Below the pieces are notes generated by a model. That model was not told the DNA's origin. It worked only from the letters and a program-made list of their open reading frames with translations, and made no database searches. Both the position numbers and the translations under genes were made by a program. Positions 18,786 through 27,402 of a DNA stretch of 59,911 nucleotides are shown piece by piece (positions within the stretch are counted from its first letter, which is position 1; each line of letters starts with the position of its first letter). The DNA lies in assembly GCA_001464735.1 (NCBI GenBank), contig LNDU01000028.1, forward strand, positions 1 to 59,911. The letters are read 5' to 3'. Origin of the DNA: Nitrospira sp. Ga0074138. Lineage in GTDB: Bacteria > Nitrospirota > Nitrospiria > Nitrospirales > Nitrospiraceae.

Positions 18786-18956
18786 GAGGAGTTGCCACTC
18801 ATCCTTCTCGATGAAGCACTTCACACCGGTCTGCAACTTCTTGACGTCGTCCTTTTCGAAGAGCCTCATGTAGCGCTCGATTCGATCCTCGTCGTCGATT
18901 CGTTCTTCCTGCATCATGCCGTTATTGCCTTTGTACCGTCGAATCAGCACTGACAT
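18780..18956 (-). CDS. small charged protein (58 residues)
   Basis: The product starts MSVLIRRYKGNNGMMQ and is followed by an acidic/basic helix (EERIDDEDRIERYMRLFEK) and KCFIEKDEW. No function is recognised. An ideal TAGGAGGG ribosome site precedes the ATG at 18956, which is strong support for a real gene despite its size. Confidence 0.65.
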   Translation of the reverse strand: MSVLIRRYKGNNGMMQEERIDDEDRIERYMRLFEKDDVKKLQTGVKCFIEKDEWQLLP

Positions 18957-19118
18957 TGAAGCCCTCCTATGAAGCTGGCAGTTTGGTTGCCTATGTTGCT
19001 AGAATAAACGTCTCGTTATCAGCCGGTCAAGATCGCTTGGGAGAGGTCACCTTGTCAAGTCCAGGACCGAGTTCCGTATGAGATCTCTTCAATAGAGACA
19101 CAGAAAGGATCTAATTCC

Positions 19119-19433
19119 GTGCCCCTCTACGAGTACCGTTGTGGACAGTGCGAGAAACAATTCGAAGCCACTCAGTCCGTGTATGCCAGGGTTGAAGACA
19201 CGGAATGCCCATTTTGTCAGGCCCGCCAGGCAACCCGACTCATGTCTTCATTTTCGTCTAATGTCGTCGGTGATCGCAAACCAGGCTTTACTGAGCTAAA
19301 AGCCAAGGCTATGAACGAGGAGCGGATGCAGCGTTTCGCCAAGTTGCCACCGCTGAATGCCATCCGCACCATGCCACCGCCGAACGTCACCTCAGAATCA
19401 GATCCCACACCAACAGAAGGATCAACTTCTTGA
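19119..19433 (+). CDS. FmdB-type zinc-ribbon protein
   Basis: This 104-residue protein starts at a GTG after AAAGGA. It begins MPLYEYRCGQC and carries the zinc ribbon Cys residues C8, C11, C30 and C33, the FmdB/CxxC putative regulatory protein pattern. The C-terminal half is low in complexity (Pro/Thr/Ser). FmdB proteins are proposed regulators without firmly known targets. Confidence 0.8.
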   Translation: MPLYEYRCGQCEKQFEATQSVYARVEDTECPFCQARQATRLMSSFSSNVVGDRKPGFTELKAKAMNEERMQRFAKLPPLNAIRTMPPPNVTSESDPTPTEGSTS

Positions 19434-19488
19434 GTACCCACTCCCAGTGCATGGTCGGTCGTAACCTCATGTGGGAACAGGCGATTCA

Positions 19489-20310
19489 ATGACCGTGGGA
19501 CGATTCATAATTGGGCTGCTCGTCGGAGTGATCTTCTGTGTGTCCCATGCCGATACCTTCGCTCAAACAGCTGGAAGCCTGGTCATTGCCGGCAACGGAC
19601 CGGAGCAAACGACCATCGAGGCCTTGGCTCGAGCCTTTGAAAGAACTAATCCACGTGCCTATATCGACATCCTGTGGGACGAAAATTCCAAGCCGTTGCA
19701 ATTAGTCACAACAGGCCAGGCCCAGATTGCCGTCACGGGGGCCGAAGATCCAGCTTTAGCGGCGACTCAGATAGGTTGGGATGGAATCGGTATTTTGGTT
19801 CATTTATCGAATTTCACCAAAGAGGTGACTAAGCAGCAAGTTGCCGACATTTTTTCGGGAAAGATCAAGGAGTGGTCGGAACTGGGTGGACCGGAGACTA
19901 AGATTCTCCTGATCGACAGGCCACGCAACCAGAACGTTCGGGAAGCCTTCGAAACCCACCTCGGGATAGTAGGCAAAATTCCTGATTCCACCAAAGTGAT
20001 CGGCGGAGATGAGGTCGTCATGAAGACCGTCGTCGGCACCCTGCCACCCCTCTCTGCAGCTGCCTATATTTCGCTGAGTACCGGCCTCTCGGCCGTTTCC
20101 AACGGCGTCGCTGTTCGCTTACTGCCGTTGGATAAGGTCGAGCCGGAAACGCCGACCGTGAAAGACGGCCGCTACAGCCTCCGGCGCCCTCTGTTGCTGC
20201 TTTCGAAAAAAGAGCCGAACCCCCTGGTTGAGGCCTTTTCAAAATTTGCGCTCTCCCCTCCCGGACAAGCGATTATCGGAGAAATCTATGTTCCGATGCC
20301 GAACAAGTAG
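19489..20310 (+). CDS. PstS-like periplasmic substrate-binding protein
   Basis: The 273-residue product has a signal peptide (GRFIIGLLVGVIFCVSHADTFAQ) and a phosphate-binding-like domain: GSLVIAGNGPEQTTIEALARAF at the start of the mature protein, the VTKQQVADIFSGKIKEWSE hinge typical of PstS-like proteins, and a C-terminal LSPPGQAIIGEIYVP. There is no ABC permease or ATPase nearby, so it may serve in sensing or with a distant transporter. It is followed 19 bases later by a TIG-domain protein, a likely co-transcribed pair. Confidence 0.8.
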   Translation: MTVGRFIIGLLVGVIFCVSHADTFAQTAGSLVIAGNGPEQTTIEALARAFERTNPRAYIDILWDENSKPLQLVTTGQAQIAVTGAEDPALAATQIGWDGIGILVHLSNFTKEVTKQQVADIFSGKIKEWSELGGPETKILLIDRPRNQNVREAFETHLGIVGKIPDSTKVIGGDEVVMKTVVGTLPPLSAAAYISLSTGLSAVSNGVAVRLLPLDKVEPETPTVKDGRYSLRRPLLLLSKKEPNPLVEAFSKFALSPPGQAIIGEIYVPMPNK

Positions 20311-20329
20311 TCCCCCATCGAAGGAGGTC

Positions 20330-20785
20330 ATGATGTCTCCCCGATTCCTGTTGCACGTTTTGATAATCTCGGTGTTTGGGCTCGCCTACCTTCCCCTACG
20401 CTCCCTTGCTGAAGAGGGAGTGATCGTCGAGGGAGCGGGCTACACGCTACACGACACAGAATCGATCAAGGGCCACGACGAACAGGCAGTCGCGAAGGAC
20501 CCCGTCTGCGATAGCAGCAGAAAACCAAAGATCGTGCGTGTGGAACCGGACGAAGCCAAGCCGGGGCAAACGATCACGATCAAGGGTGAGCACTTTGGAA
20601 CAAGAGATTGCTTCCGCGGCGTGGCATTCAGTGCAGCCGGTTCCACCAAAATCGACTACACGCTTGTGAACGACACGACCGTCGAGGCGACGGTTCCTGA
20701 GATCCAACCCGGCATGTCATTCATTGATGTCGTGGCCAGCGGAGGGAACGCCCGCTCGAAAGCCTTTTTGGTACAGGGCAGATAG
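20330..20785 (+). CDS. exported IPT/TIG-domain protein
   Basis: This 151-residue protein has a signal peptide ending near SLA and one Ig-like IPT/TIG domain (residues about 65-150: KIVRVEPDEAKPGQTITIKG ... VEATVPEIQPG). Two Cys residues (CDSS, RDCFRG) could form a disulfide. AAGGAGG lies directly before the ATG pair. It probably sits in the periplasm or envelope and is coupled to the upstream binding protein. Confidence 0.75.
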   Translation: MMSPRFLLHVLIISVFGLAYLPLRSLAEEGVIVEGAGYTLHDTESIKGHDEQAVAKDPVCDSSRKPKIVRVEPDEAKPGQTITIKGEHFGTRDCFRGVAFSAAGSTKIDYTLVNDTTVEATVPEIQPGMSFIDVVASGGNARSKAFLVQGR

Positions 20786-20858
20786 CAACTCGACAATATT
20801 ATCTCGCGTCATGTATCTTATATGCAGAGAACCTATTGTCTGTCGGGGAGTTCGTATC

Positions 20859-21233
20859 ATGCAAACTTTCTGGTGCCAACGAGCTGTCCCGGTCGCACTC
20901 CTTATCACAGGCCTTTCCATGTCCCTCCCGGCTGCGGCAACCCCACCCACCAAAGAACGACTTCCCCTGACGCTCAGCGGATCCGGTTGTGACAGTAAAC
21001 AAGCGGAGATGAACACCGTCCTGCAGGCCATTCCCGGCGTCACCGGCATCTACTTCAACCGTGTCCCGAACCATGTCCTCGTAGACATTACCACCGGCAC
21101 CACGAACGCAGCAGATGTCATCAAACGCGTCAACGCTGCAGCCGCCTCATGGCAATGCAAGGTGGAGTTCATAGAGGGATGTATTTCGGCCTCCATGCCC
21201 ACGGCATCAGCCGCCCCGCACCACAGTGAGTAG
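20859..21233 (+). CDS. exported HMA-like small protein
   Basis: This 124-residue protein has a signal peptide (QTFWCQRAVPVALLITGLS). The mature region resembles a heavy-metal-associated fold (LTLSGSGCDSKQAEMNTVLQ ... VLVDITTGTTNAADVIKRVN) but has a single Cys at the metal loop instead of CxxC, so metal binding is doubtful. It follows the TIG gene by 73 bases on the same strand. Confidence 0.6.
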   Translation: MQTFWCQRAVPVALLITGLSMSLPAAATPPTKERLPLTLSGSGCDSKQAEMNTVLQAIPGVTGIYFNRVPNHVLVDITTGTTNAADVIKRVNAAAASWQCKVEFIEGCISASMPTASAAPHHSE

Positions 21234-21259
21234 TGACACCGATGCCCTCGGAAAATGCT

Positions 21260-21598
21260 CTACACAATCAGTTCCGCAAGGCCATAGACTGAGAGCTTCT
21301 TGCCTCCATACTCCAACTCGCCATCAACCACGACCATTGAGAACCCGCCGATCGCCCAGTTCCAAATACCAGTCCTTGTGACTTGTTTGAGACTCAGCGT
21401 AGCCGGCCCCTGTTGCCCCGTCCAAGTGATATGCCAGGCAGTCGGCCAGCGATAAAAGCCCCGTACCAGTCCACGGTCGAGCACCTCGACTTTCAAGTCC
21501 TTCATCGAGTCGGTTACGGGCAAGAATAAGCAATTGAGAGCGAGACACAGCACAACGCCAAGGATACCGCTCTTTTGAACACGACACGTCATCGGCAT
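21260..21598 (-). CDS. small exported protein of unknown function
   Basis: This 112-residue protein has an N-terminal hydrophobic signal (ILGVVLCLALNCLFLPV) and a beta-rich remainder (WHITWTGQQGPATLSLKQ). No family is recognised. The ribosome site is weak, and either of two close ATGs (21598, 21592) may be used. Confidence 0.5.
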   Translation of the reverse strand: MPMTCRVQKSGILGVVLCLALNCLFLPVTDSMKDLKVEVLDRGLVRGFYRWPTAWHITWTGQQGPATLSLKQVTRTGIWNWAIGGFSMVVVDGELEYGGKKLSVYGLAELIV

Positions 21599-22154
21599 CG
21601 TCTACCCACCAGAGATAGAACATCAGGAATGACAAGCCTATCCGATAGAACCAGGGAGCGTGCCATCCACACATCTTCAACCGCGCGGTGCTGACGGATT
21701 ATGGCTGGGGTATTCGAAAAACCTGCCGATGCTTTGGATAGACAAACACGACTTCACCTTCTCGAAGGTCAAGCTCGCGATGTAAACTCCAATCGGAAAA
21801 CGATGAGGCTGTGTTTCTGACTCAACAACCCCCCAACAGTTTCTGCTGCACTGATAGCAGTACAGCTCTGACTGAACAGCGTTTCCTTCAATAATGAAAC
21901 GGCATAATATCTGCAGTATGCATCCAGCAAAGGAATCGTCAACCAGAGATGGCCCACCTTGCGCACAGAGACCCTGCTAGACAGCTCTCAGCGATAGGCC
22001 GGTGGGTATACTGGATTTATGCTGTGCTCACTCCCGCATTCATTGACCAGCGCGGTTTGAAAAATTCGCCAGACATTGCCCGTGGTTATTGGAGAATGAG
22101 TATCCTAAAGCAATGGCATCAAATGGATCGTGAGCGTCTCCATGGAGGTGAAAC
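21599..22154. other. intergenic stretch with no convincing gene
   Basis: A 69-codon frame (21949-22158) overlaps the next start by ATGA but has no ribosome site and no recognisable sequence. The GGAGGTGAA just before 22155 belongs to the downstream gene. Nothing else is seen. Confidence 0.4.
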
Positions 22155-22445
22155 ATGACTTCGCAAACCGTTGCCGGTAACGCTGTCGGACAGGAAGGTT
22201 TCAGAGTTGAAGCGGACGTTCTGCAAATTTTGGAGCAGCAAGGCGCACGGACGCTCGATCAACTCGAGAGCGAACTCGTCCATATTGGAAGCGCACAACT
22301 GCTATTTGCGATCGACCGTCTCAGTCGATCAGGAAGAATTGCAATTGGACCGCCTTGCAACGGAGAGTATCTGGTCTGGGTCATACCAGAATCACCTTAC
22401 CGGACAACACGCTTTAGGCCCGTTCTGAGGAAGACAGAGATCTAG
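22155..22445 (+). CDS. small winged-helix-like protein
   Basis: The 96-residue product resembles a short winged helix: helix (ADVLQILEQQGARTLDQLES), helix (GSAQLLFAIDRLSRSGRI) and wing (AIGPPCNGEYLVWV). This suggests a small DNA-binding or adaptor protein, an inference from pattern only. It has an excellent GGAGGTGAA ribosome site and is one base from the next gene. Confidence 0.6.
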   Translation: MTSQTVAGNAVGQEGFRVEADVLQILEQQGARTLDQLESELVHIGSAQLLFAIDRLSRSGRIAIGPPCNGEYLVWVIPESPYRTTRFRPVLRKTEI

Positions 22446-22446
22446 G

Positions 22447-23004
22447 ATGATGTCTCACAAGAACAGAACCTTTGTGCGTCGAATCGGTCAGAAGGCGTTG
22501 ACATTCCGAATTCCGATCATTGTCGCCGGTGAGGTGTCTTACATTCATCCTGATACGTTCCTGGGTCGATGGGTCGTCCTGAGCTTCGTAGCAGCTCTGG
22601 AACACTTCGAGGTCCAACTTTGGAATCGACAGGGCGAAGAACTTGCCCAGCATGAAACTGCCTTGCTCCTAGCTCCGATAAAGGCTGCTGTCCTAGGTTG
22701 GAGCAAGCCATTGATCCAGGAGCAGGCACACTACACCGTCGTGTGCGATCCTCTGTATCGATTGCAAAGGCTTTATGGTGGCCAGACAGCGGAGACAGCA
22801 GGACATGGCCGGACATTTGTGATTGATCCAGCAGGATCTCTGCGATTCCATCTCACTCACAGCCTAACCGAGCAAGGCATGGCCATCCTCACCAAGGTTC
22901 TTTTGGTACATCAGGAGATCGCTGCACACGGCCTTGAGACCATTTCCAGAAAGCGGCGCGATCTGAATTCGTCGGATTGTCCGAGGGTTTCACTGGCCAT
23001 ATGA
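22447..23004 (+). CDS. peroxiredoxin-like protein lacking the peroxidatic Cys
   Basis: This 185-residue protein reads as a thioredoxin-fold AhpC/TSA-like domain: LGRWVVLSFVAALEHFEV in place of the catalytic strand-loop, then VCDPLYRLQRLYGG and TFVIDPAGSLRFHL. The usual Cys after the first strand is missing; the only Cys residues are in VCDP and near the C-terminus. It cannot be a normal peroxidase and may bind or sense something. It is co-transcribed with the winged-helix-like gene. Confidence 0.6.
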   Translation: MMSHKNRTFVRRIGQKALTFRIPIIVAGEVSYIHPDTFLGRWVVLSFVAALEHFEVQLWNRQGEELAQHETALLLAPIKAAVLGWSKPLIQEQAHYTVVCDPLYRLQRLYGGQTAETAGHGRTFVIDPAGSLRFHLTHSLTEQGMAILTKVLLVHQEIAAHGLETISRKRRDLNSSDCPRVSLAI

Positions 23005-23383
23005 TGCGATTCCTGCATCGCGCGTAAGCTCAACAAACATGCCTTTGGCATGGTCGGCACGCTCGGGACTCCGGGCCCTGGTATAGCAGTGAGAGTGCAG
23101 TCGATGATTCCACAGATGGGGATTGAACACGTAATAGGATCGGTGGTCCAGTACAAGATGCAGGCAGATTCCACGGTTGCCAACAGTGCCGTCGTGGCAG
23201 GACGGAATCAAATGGGAATGGGGGGACAGGTGGCGTCAACTCCGGTGAGCCGAGCGAGAGCCCTGTTTCGCTCGGAGTTCACAGCTGAACGTTGTCGTGA
23301 CAAACACTGTGAGCACTGGCAACGCCGTTGTGAGAAGTACGCCGCAACCCGTGAACATGTTTCGTCCAGCAGAAGGAGAACGT
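23005..23383. other. intergenic stretch without a supported gene
   Basis: Open frames on both strands here have biased, non-protein-like composition and no ribosome sites. The last 15 bases hold the AAGGAGAA of the next gene. Confidence 0.4.
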
Positions 23384-23599
23384 ATGGAAATCCTTATTAT
23401 TCTTGGAATCATTACAGTAAGCGTCTTGTTGTGGAACATCACAGCCTATTCAGCAAACGACGGCCGAACAGGTGTAGCGGAGCGGAGGACACAGGCGAGA
23501 GTCGTGCAGGTCGACACACGAGTATCAGACCATGGGCTCTTTCTCTCGGCACAAACAGCCGTGCTTGTGCCAAGCGTCCAAGACCGGCCACTCACATAA
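23384..23599 (+). CDS. small single-helix membrane protein
   Basis: The 71-residue product starts MEILIILGIITVSVLLWN, one transmembrane helix, followed by a basic polar tail (ERRTQARVVQVDTRV). AAGGAGAA lies at ideal spacing. The function is unknown. Confidence 0.55.
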   Translation: MEILIILGIITVSVLLWNITAYSANDGRTGVAERRTQARVVQVDTRVSDHGLFLSAQTAVLVPSVQDRPLT

Positions 23600-24041
23600 C
23601 TGCCGTTTCCTCTGTTCACGTTTCTTTAGCTGAAAACCTGTGCGGGTGTCCTGCCCACCACCCGCCATTCTCGCGAGGCCTTGGAGCCCTCCTGGGCTTC
23701 GCGAGATAAATTGATGGACACCTGCTTATTCCAAGTGAAGAACATGGCTGGGAGACAAGACCGCAAGCGTCAGACGTCAAGCTGCTGATTTACCAACAGT
23801 GTTCCAGCACCGGTTGTTGGATCAGCAGCAGTACTCCGTCCACAAAACAGCGTGAATACCCTAAATCATTCCCAATCCTGATTGGCATCGATACTGCTTA
23901 GTGAAGCATGCTTCTTTCAGCAGAGGGGAATGAGACCGCATATTCAGGAAGTCCTACGACTATGACACGAGATAGGGTGATTCGAGCACGGCACATGCCT
24001 TCCAGAATGGATGGTGTTCTTTCATATAGGTCGGTGCCACT
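23600..24041. other. intergenic region with a long hairpin
   Basis: No coding frame is supported. The only structure seen is the 49-base inverted repeat listed separately. Confidence 0.4.
23781..23829. repeat. 49-base hairpin
   Basis: GCTGCTGAT (23781-23789) pairs perfectly with ATCAGCAGC (23821-23829), and CCAACA (23793-23798) with TGTTGG (23815-23820). This leaves a 3-base bulge and a 16-base loop. There is no T-tract. Confidence 0.5.
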
Positions 24042-24569
24042 ATGACAGCCGCAGTGGCGCCCTCCGAAACGCTGGCTGCGCTGCGAGAGACCAAGCCGGA
24101 AAAGGTGACCATCGTGCTCCTCAGTGGTGATCTCGACAAAGCAATGGCCGCATTTATTATCGCTACGGGAGCAGCCGCGATGGGAATGCAGGTCACGATC
24201 TTCTTCACCTTTTGGGGGCTCAATGCGATCCGCCGGAAGGGCGCCGCGAGTTCAGCGCGCGACTGGCTCCGCCGGATGTTCGGCCTGTTGAACAAGGGCG
24301 GAGCGGAACATCTGCCGTTGTCGCGCTTCCATTTCGGCGGACTCGGCACTTCGATGATCCATTCGGTGATGAAACAGAACCGGATGCCGGGGGTTCCAGA
24401 ACTTCTTCGTACCGCCCAGGATCTCGGCGTGCAACTGATCGCCTGTACGACGACGATGGGACTGATGGGAATCTCGAAAGAGACGCTCATCGACGGGGTC
24501 GATCAATTGGCCGGAGTGAGCACCTACCTGGCTGAGGCCAGACAGGGGAGCGTAAATCTATTCATTTAG
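24042..24569 (+). CDS. DsrE/DsrF/DrsH-like family protein
   Basis: The 175-residue product has the DsrE-like fold: KVTIVLLSGDLDKAMAAFI, a GMQVTIFFTFWGLNAIR strand-helix, and LIACTTTMGLMGI with the conserved Cys near residue 130. This subgroup is membrane- or partner-associated and usually sits beside TusA-type sulfur carriers, as it does here (TusA-like gene 85 bases downstream). A role in intracellular persulfide transfer is inferred from that pairing. Confidence 0.85.
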   Translation: MTAAVAPSETLAALRETKPEKVTIVLLSGDLDKAMAAFIIATGAAAMGMQVTIFFTFWGLNAIRRKGAASSARDWLRRMFGLLNKGGAEHLPLSRFHFGGLGTSMIHSVMKQNRMPGVPELLRTAQDLGVQLIACTTTMGLMGISKETLIDGVDQLAGVSTYLAEARQGSVNLFI

Positions 24570-24654
24570 ACTGTCTCGCCATCCTGGTCGAGTAGAAACA
24601 ACAATGAGCGTTTGCTTCACCAGGTTGTCCAAACCATAGAACTGAGAGAATCCC

Positions 24655-24900
24655 ATGCCAAAAGCAGATGTCAGGCTCGATACACTTGGACTCTTCTGTC
24701 CAATGCCGATCATTCATACGTCAAAGAAAATCAAAGACCTGGCCGTGGGACAGGTCCTCGAAGTTGTTTCGGATGACGAAGGGATCAAGAAAGATATGCC
24801 GGCCTGGTGCGAGGCAACAGGCCATGAGCTGGTGGGACTAGAAGACGACACCATCAATCACAAAGCGGCGTACAGAGCATTCGTTAAGAAGAGGTCCTAA
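24655..24900 (+). CDS. tusA: TusA-like sulfur carrier protein
   Basis: The 81-residue product has the TusA/SirA signature LDTLGLFCPMPIIHTSKKI with the persulfide-carrying Cys at residue 15, then VLEVVSDDEG and a CEATGHEL segment. TusA passes sulfur as a persulfide between enzymes such as cysteine desulfurases and DsrE-type proteins. It is paired with the upstream DsrE-like gene. The cysteine desulfurase of this window lies 7 kb away on the other strand. Confidence 0.88.
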   Translation: MPKADVRLDTLGLFCPMPIIHTSKKIKDLAVGQVLEVVSDDEGIKKDMPAWCEATGHELVGLEDDTINHKAAYRAFVKKRS

Positions 24901-24968
24901 CAATTTGAGCGATGAATTGTCTTGCCTTGGGCTAGTATCTCTTACAGCAGACTCCATCGGAGTATGAC

Positions 24969-25139
24969 GTGGATTGGAATGAGACTATCAGGGGCTTTTG
25001 GCGAGGATTTTGTGCCGGCCTGTTCCTCGCCGTGTTGGGCTACGGCGTGTGGACTTCCTGTTCATCAACCAATGGTGATGATCCATCAAAATCTCCATCT
25101 TCAGCTGCGGTGGATACAGAAGTGCGCGCTAGCAAGTAG
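24969..25139 (+). CDS. small membrane or lipoprotein-like peptide
   Basis: Read from a GTG after CGGAG, the frame gives 56 residues: a polar start (DWNETIRGFWRGF), a hydrophobic helix (CAGLFLAVLGYGVW) and a Cys followed by Ser/Asp-rich residues (TSCSSTNGDDPSKSPSS). That resembles a lipoprotein or single-helix protein. The frame is shorter than most callers accept. Confidence 0.35.
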   Translation: MDWNETIRGFWRGFCAGLFLAVLGYGVWTSCSSTNGDDPSKSPSSAAVDTEVRASK

Positions 25140-25241
25140 AACGATTCTCAAGGCACGACATGATGCACACTCGTGGAAACACTCGGCCCTATCCCGAGTC
25201 CTTTTTCCACCGGGCGCTCATTGCGAGAAGGAGATGCCGCG

Positions 25242-25415
25242 ATGAGACTGATCCATGAGGCCCATGCCGGTGCGCTAATTCTGTTTCGAGTGGCACCTGC
25301 CTTCCGTGTTCACGCAACTCGCCTGACTGGAGACTGTTTCAGGAATGGCGCCCCGACAAAAGAACCGACGCGCCTAGGTGAAGGGAAGCAGGATGAGCAT
25401 TGTCGAGGCGACTGA
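25242..25415 (+). CDS. possible small protein
   Basis: A 57-residue frame starts MRLIHEAHAGALILFRV with AAGGAGA at suitable distance. No family is recognised. The ribosome site is the main support. Confidence 0.3.
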   Translation: MRLIHEAHAGALILFRVAPAFRVHATRLTGDCFRNGAPTKEPTRLGEGKQDEHCRGD

Positions 25416-25564
25416 CAAAATGAACCGCCGTCAAACATACCTCAGCTAGATCTGACTATTTCAGCTTGAAAGTGAGAAATCACCTTATGGGCAGCTCGTT
25501 TCCATAAAGTCTAACCCTTCCCTACAGAACTGGCACTGTCTTGGAGGAACTGCGAGTTTATAGA

Positions 25565-25762
25565 CTAACGCAACGATGTTGAGAGGGGTCTCCCGATCTT
25601 CCTCGTTGGTTTGACTAAAAACTGGATCGGCATTCCATCTGCGGTCCTGGTCATGAAACACGAGAAATTAGACACTGAACGCCGGGGGAAGAGCCGGCTC
25701 TGAAACGCGACGAACCCGATTGCCACGGGCACTAGTCCACCGAAGAACCACCATGTACTCAT
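25565..25762 (-). CDS. small single-helix membrane protein
   Basis: The 65-residue product starts MSTWWFFGGLVPVAIGFVAF, a membrane helix, with a basic tail. AGGAGAGAG precedes the ATG. The frame continues 76 codons upstream, but that part overlaps the next gene and has no ribosome site. Confidence 0.5.
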   Translation of the reverse strand: MSTWWFFGGLVPVAIGFVAFQSRLFPRRSVSNFSCFMTRTADGMPIQFLVKPTRKIGRPLSTSLR

Positions 25763-25926
25763 AGTCTCTCTCTCCTGTCGACTGCGGCGTGTCGGCCATG
25801 TAGACCGTGCGAGTGAGTTGTTCCCCACTCTGATGGCTTTTGCATAGACTTCCGCTTCAGAAGCACTCGATAGGCCGATGGTCTGTCTCCGCTGCGGATA
25901 CCGATCAGAATGACCAGACGGCCATT

Positions 25927-26100
25927 TCAACTTGTCGCAGCGGACTCCGTGCGAGTGAGCGTGCATCGGCACGTGTGCTGAAACAGACACTTCGGACAGA
26001 TATAGTGGACATAGTACTCACCGCCGACCAAGCGCTTTCTCATCGGCACCTTGCACCAGGTGCAGAGTCGGTCTGGTAGGACAGTCACCTTGGGAAGCAT
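25927..26100 (-). CDS. small zinc-ribbon-like protein
   Basis: This 57-residue protein has CTWC and CPKC pairs 24 residues apart plus a third CRC, consistent with a zinc ribbon. GAGGT precedes the ATG at 26100. It follows the 75-residue gene by 19 bases on the same strand, probably as one operon. Confidence 0.55.
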   Translation of the reverse strand: MLPKVTVLPDRLCTWCKVPMRKRLVGGEYYVHYICPKCLFQHTCRCTLTRTESAATS

Positions 26101-26119
26101 TTCATCGGACCTCACGTTT

Positions 26120-26347
26120 CTATAGAGCCGAGCCAACAGGTTGCAGCGAATCGATGATCTGTTGCGCCTGCGTCAACGCAGCGTCTTCGGCTTCTTCGGG
26201 GGTCCTGAAGGTAGCGCCAGCACACCCTTTCTTGCATCGCCATTGTCTGGCCCCAAACTCAAAAATGACATAGTGACAACTCCAATTGCCATTCGCGTGC
26301 TGCTCTCGGCGTCTCAACTCTATCCAGCGCTTCGTATAGTCCGGCAT
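26120..26347 (-). CDS. small conserved-looking protein (75 residues)
   Basis: The sequence has a basic N-terminus (YTKRWIELRRREQHANG), a compact Cys-containing strand region (FGARQWRCKKGCAGATF) and a C-terminal acidic helix. A perfect AAGGAGG sits before the ATG. The function is unknown. Confidence 0.6.
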   Translation of the reverse strand: MPDYTKRWIELRRREQHANGNWSCHYVIFEFGARQWRCKKGCAGATFRTPEEAEDAALTQAQQIIDSLQPVGSAL

Positions 26348-26726
26348 TGATTTTCCTCCTTATATCAAGACCTCTGGAAAGCAGAAAGCATACCAGTCGC
26401 AGGACTGGAAGGATGAAGGCGAAATCCTTAAAAGACGGACACCGTGGACCCGAAGCAGAAGATGGGCTGTTGCATATTCAGAAAAAGCTGCGTCCGCACT
26501 GTTGGATGATCAGCAGATCATGTATCGGAGACACCCACCATCATTCAACAGACGGAGCGCACAGGCCGAATGCTCAAGCTCAAGGGAAGAGGAATATACA
26601 GCTCCCATCACAAATTCTTCCAAGAGTTGATCGAACTGAGGGAGTGCTCTACGCAATGTTGCTAAGAGCCAGTCGGTGACGAGATCGACAGTCCCGTAAA
26701 GGGATGATTGCGGAAGGGACCCTGCT
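26348..26726. other. stretch without a supported gene
   Basis: Frames on both strands are open for 110-140 codons but lack ribosome sites and recognisable sequence. A helical segment on the minus strand (VDLVTDWLLATLRRALPQFD) could be the remains of a gene that continues in another frame at 26727-26972. Confidence 0.3.
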
Positions 26727-26972
26727 TCATTTATCACAGTCTCGCTTTCGAGCGTTTCCTCCACGCCCACATGCGAAAGTTGAACGCCGACCTGTCGCCA
26801 AGAAATAGCCTCCACAACAGCACGGGAAATAGAGGTAGCCTTGCTGATCACGCAACTGGCGCCACGCATCTTCTGCTGCATAATCAACAGCGGAGTATTT
26901 GAACAGCCTGATTCTGGCCAAAATACACCTGGCATAACTTCTGCAGTGTCTGCAGTACAATAACTTTCTCAT
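26727..26972 (-). CDS. Cys-rich small protein, possibly a truncated gene
   Basis: This 81-residue frame starts MRKLLYCRHC and has further Cys residues in FPCCCGGYF. It resembles a zinc-binding start, but the last 20 residues are low in complexity and basic. The following 200 bases hold protein-like sequence in another frame, so a frameshift is possible. The ribosome site is weak. Confidence 0.3.
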   Translation of the reverse strand: MRKLLYCRHCRSYARCILARIRLFKYSAVDYAAEDAWRQLRDQQGYLYFPCCCGGYFLATGRRSTFACGRGGNARKRDCDK

Positions 26973-27402
26973 TTTCGTTGCACTCTTATATGGACCAATA
27001 TACGCGCCGACTACGCTACTCCGATGCTAAGTCTCAAACTCTATCCCCCTGCTCACCGTCTCTGTCTAAGCTCATACCGTCCGGCAACCGACATGGATCG
27101 ACGCATCCGAGTGTTTTCATGGCTGTCTCTTGCTTAAACAGGAATCCACCGACTCCCTGTCTTCCATCGTAGTCCGGGAGACGGGTAAAACCGTGGAGCT
27201 CTTGTGTCTGCGAGGAGCCGGCACACAGGACTGCATTCCGGTTAGCACGAGGAGAAGTACTTGAATAGACGTATGCCGTCCTTCCCAGGCATCTCTTCGG
27301 GAGGTCGTTCATGAATGGTCCCGTCGTTAAGCGACACAGGATGACCAAGACCGATCACCGACTGAAGGACTGTTCAGATAGGTCCCAAAAAGGATACCCA
27401 AG
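26973..27402. other. intergenic stretch without a supported gene
   Basis: A minus-strand frame (27034-27348) is open but has no ribosome site and an unremarkable sequence. It is not called. Confidence 0.35.

Noticed and set aside
21949..22158. 69-codon frame overlapping the next start by ATGA
   Set aside because: No ribosome site and no protein-like pattern; the overlap alone is not enough.
23050..23709. 219-codon plus-strand frame
   Set aside because: Composition is skewed, there is no ribosome site, and a better small gene (23384-23599) lies in another frame.
26347..26935. Overlapping 110- and 141-codon frames on opposite strands
   Set aside because: Neither has a ribosome site or recognisable sequence; at most part of a broken gene.
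27034..27348. 104-codon minus-strand frame
   Set aside because: No ribosome site and no recognisable features.
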